Origin: Mercurialis annua
Taxonomy: Eukaryota; Streptophyta; Magnoliopsida; Malpighiales; Euphorbiaceae
DNA: 64,000 nucleotides
Direction of reading: 5' to 3'
NCBI RefSeq assembly: GCF_937616625.2
Contig: NC_065573.1
Location: forward strand, 10,927,001-10,991,000
Shown: in pieces, positions 61,509-64,000 of the stretch
Numbering within the stretch: position 1 is the stretch's first letter
Layout of the letters: the number at the start of each line of letters is the position of its first letter
Made by a program: the position numbers and the translations under genes
Notes under the pieces: generated by a model
Databases searched by the model: none
Seen by the model: only the letters and a program-made list of their open reading frames with translations
What the model was told of the DNA's origin: nothing

Positions 61509-61718
61509 TGTAACACCCCGTATTTTTGTAACTTGTTCTATTAAGCCTAATCGGTACCTTGACTCTGTTTTAGTGGTTCGACCACTTAGATTCGCGTTTC
61601 GAAGGTTCCAAACCTTTGAAAATGTGTTTTAATGTATTAGAAGTAGTCTCGGAGTTTGAAACATTTTCGATTTCAATTTCAAAATCTCAATTTTTCATCG
61701 GAGGCAGTAGCATTTCGC

Positions 61719-61789
61719 GGGCGCGACATGCCTGAATCGCGGGCGCGATTCATGTATCACGGGCGCTATAAAGGTGTAGCGGGCGCGAC
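61719..61789 (+). promoter_or_regulatory. GC-rich 20-bp-periodic motif array in LTR promoter
   Basis: Four copies of GGGCGCGAY or its variant start at 61719, 61741, 61761 (GGGCGCTAT) and 61781, spaced 22, 20 and 20 bp, in an otherwise AT-rich LTR. The last copy ends 27 bp before the TATA box. The placement suggests an upstream promoter or silencing element; no binding protein is known to me. Confidence 0.65.
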
Positions 61790-61816
61790 GCGTGCATTGT
61801 TCAGTTCGCTAAATTC

Positions 61817-61824
61817 TATAAATA
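61817..61824 (+). promoter_or_regulatory. TATA box of the + LTR
   Basis: TATAAATA in the context TTCTATAAATAGCACCC, a near-consensus plant TATA box. Transcription would start about 30 bp downstream, around 61850, which would place U3 at 61509 to about 61850. Confidence 0.7.
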
Positions 61825-64000
61825 GCACCCTTATTCGACCTAATCAGACTTTACACTTTTTCTAAAACCCTAAAACGGCAGCTACTCTCTGAATATCATC
61901 TCTCATTCATTCCTTATCCTATATTGATCATTTGTAAGTATTTCCTTCAATCTTTTAAGGTCCTATCATTGGTTTATCATTCGTATGGATTGTTTATTCA
62001 ATAGATATCGTTTTCTTTGACTTGTAGGCTGATTTGGATATTATATTATCTGGGTATTCTCTTATTGTTTTTCTTAATCCATCTCAAGAGGTTAGTGGCT
62101 TAAATCATTTGTTTTGATTCGTAGAGATTGCTATATATACAGTTGTTTCGATACCTTGGGTGATTTGATTATATTTTCTATTTTGCATTGATCTAAAATC
62201 TGTAAATAATCTTGCTATGTCGTTTTTAACTTGTGTTTGGTGTTTGTATCTTGGGTAGATTGGTGTAGTCGTTATAATTGAGGGATTAATCAAATTGTTA
62301 GGGTTTTTGGATTGAGTATTCTGTTTTATGATTAAACTAAAATCTGGAAATTTCAAAGTAATGGATCATAGGTTATTAGATGTTAAACAATACATTGGGT
62401 GATTTTGAGGAATCGTTTAAATGGAATACCGTATCGTTTGGTTAATATTTTTGAATTTAAATTTTGTTTTGAACTTATTACTAAAAGCTGGAATTGTCCT
62501 TTGATACTTAAAAAGGTTGTTAGATAACAACTACTACCTTTAGTGATTTGAGATAAATTGGCTAAAGCTAAATCATAGATTAATTAAGATTTTACAAAGG
62601 TTTAAATTCGCTGTTTCGAATAAGTAACTTTGCTGGAAATTACTTTAAGTTAATTTTGAGTAATTAAGATGCTACTTTGGGTGAGGTTGGGTTAGAGGGA
62701 TTAACTAATGTTTTGACCAAATGTTTAAGGCGTATTTAAGATGGTTTTTTTCAATATAAGATTAATTCATACCTTGTTTAAAATGAGGTTTAAACATATT
62801 AAAAGGATGTTAGTCTTATTCTAGGTTGTGGTTAACATCGGTTAAATAAGTGATAAGGCATGAAATGTTATATGGGTTGTTATGTGTTGATTAAACTATT
62901 TCAGTTTCAAGTTGATACTTGAAAGATATCGAATCTTATTGATTCTATTTAAGGTAGAATGTTAAGTGTACTTTGGGTGTTACTTGTCAAGTGATGGAAA
63001 GCTTATTTGGAATGTTGTCTTCTATTGTTTCGTGGTATTATTAAGTTAGGGTATGAGTTCTTATTTAAAATAACTTTGGTTTCATTTAAGGTTTGATTTA
63101 AGACTTTGATTTTAACTTTGGTTTATTGATGGGTCGGGTTAGACGTGGTCTCCCGACATTTGATGTTGAGCTATACTGCAGTTAAGGCTAACAAACTACT
63201 TTGGGAAATCATTTGATTTTAAATAAAGTATTTAAGCTATGAAAGGACTTTGGTTTTGTTTTAAAGATAAGAACTTACCTAAGCTTAATTTGCCAAACTT
63301 TATTATTTGGTTTGAATGGAATACTTTGGATATACTTAGTTGTACTTTGGTTACCTTGGTTGATTTTGGTTGTGTTTTGAAATGCTAGTCCTATGTGGAG
63401 TCTAGTATTCTTAGAGTTGGTTGTTCGGATTTTAACTTGTATAATGTTTTAGACCCTTCAACTGCTCATGCTTCGGAGTCTACGCAGGGTTAGCTGTTTG
63501 CCAAGATTCACGTGGATAAGCAAGTAGTGAGTTTGTAGTGTTATTTACCGCTTTATTAAGTACCGCACATTATTTTAGTATATCAAATGTTTGTGAACTG
63601 TTTTAAGGATTATGGATCTTGATTGAAACGAGCTACTCGATAGGCTTGTATCGAGACTGTGTGCACCAGTAAGTACTTTGGGATTGGCTGACCAATGTCT
63701 GGCCTACTTTGGGAATCGATGAGGATTTGTTCCCATCTACTTTGGGTTAAATACTTTGGGATTTCATTTCAATATTGTTTTCCATAATCAAATATATATC
63801 TTACTATAAAAGGATTTGTTTTAAGGGTTTTAAACTTAATAAATGTGAATAGCATTATGAACTCATCTCAGTATATCTAACCCCGTTGTTTTCCAAATTT
63901 TCCAGGCTTACGATTTTGAGAGCGTTGGTCATCTCCGATCTTTTGATTCCTCGGAGGCCTTTTTTTATGTTAACAGACTAGTCAACTGTTTTACTTCTTT

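Larger units (their letters stand above)
61509..64000 (+). repeat. Ty3/gypsy-type LTR, + strand, runs off the window
   Basis: It begins TGTAACACCCCG, a start common in plant Tekay/Del-type LTRs, and still shows LTR 3' features at the window end (AACTCATCTCAGTATATCTAACCCC, GATTCCTCGGAGG). From the matching fragment on the left, its end is expected about 350 bp beyond the window. It contains a GGGCGCGAY array, a TATA box at 61817 and many TACTTTGG words. I found no convincing coding frame. Whether it is a solo LTR or the 5' LTR of a full element cannot be seen here. Confidence 0.8.

Noticed and set aside
61656..61865. Arg-rich 69-codon frame in the LTR
   Set aside because: It overlaps the GGGCGCGAY array and the TATA box and ends in the probable leader. 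The Arg-rich composition just reflects the CG motif.
62105..62356. 83-codon minus-strand frame
   Set aside because: It lies inside the + LTR, is AT-rich and low complexity, and has no recognisable motif. It is probably chance.

Overview
The window is plant nuclear heterochromatin, most likely from a flowering plant. It is AT-rich and has no bacterial gene layout. It carries Ty3/gypsy (Tekay/Del-like) retroelement remains whose primer-binding site matches plant initiator tRNA-Met, a CACTA-type DNA transposon with subterminal TTTGTGACGG repeats, a MITE with a 9-bp target duplication, and a GT-AG intron in a captured gene fragment. The species cannot be named from the sequence. No intact gene, rRNA, tRNA or CRISPR array was found.

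About 44 kb of the 64 kb is one tandem satellite with a 60-bp monomer (about 730 copies, 57-61 bp each). It runs in + orientation at 1-16379, 19820-34858, 47583-48840 and 59576-60727, and in - orientation at 48841-59414. The array is built from several higher-order repeats: 0.87, 1.65/1.77, 3.19 and 1.3/1.8 kb units, a striking 2.76-kb unit present three times with a short inverted block inside, and 2.73 and 0.66 kb units in the inverted part. The monomer looks like an old 30-bp dimer. Each monomer holds a near-perfect 16-bp dyad and three AACGTT sites, and its CpGs are decaying to TpG/CpA.

Four intrusions interrupt the satellite. (1) 16380-19819 is a 3.44-kb non-autonomous CACTA element carrying what looks like two exons of a captured host gene. 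(2) 34859-47582 is a 12.7-kb palindrome made of two 3'-truncated copies of one Ty3/gypsy element, LTR-gag-pol>82-bp loop<pol-gag-LTR. Both LTR promoters point inward, and neither copy has the integrase C-terminus, polypurine tract or 3' LTR. (3) 58394-58764 is a 371-bp Mutator-type MITE. (4) 59415-59575 is a 161-bp unexplained segment exactly where the satellite flips orientation.

From 60728 the satellite ends. A minus-strand LTR fragment (60728-61508) is broken by a plus-strand LTR that starts at 61509 with TGTAACACCCC and runs off the window. That LTR has a 20-bp-periodic GGGCGCGAY array just upstream of a TATA box.

The observation most worth following up is the palindromic retroelement. 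Transcription from either LTR would give a long self-complementary RNA, the same architecture as the maize Mu killer locus, so it may act as a trans-silencer of its own retroelement family. This is inference from structure only.
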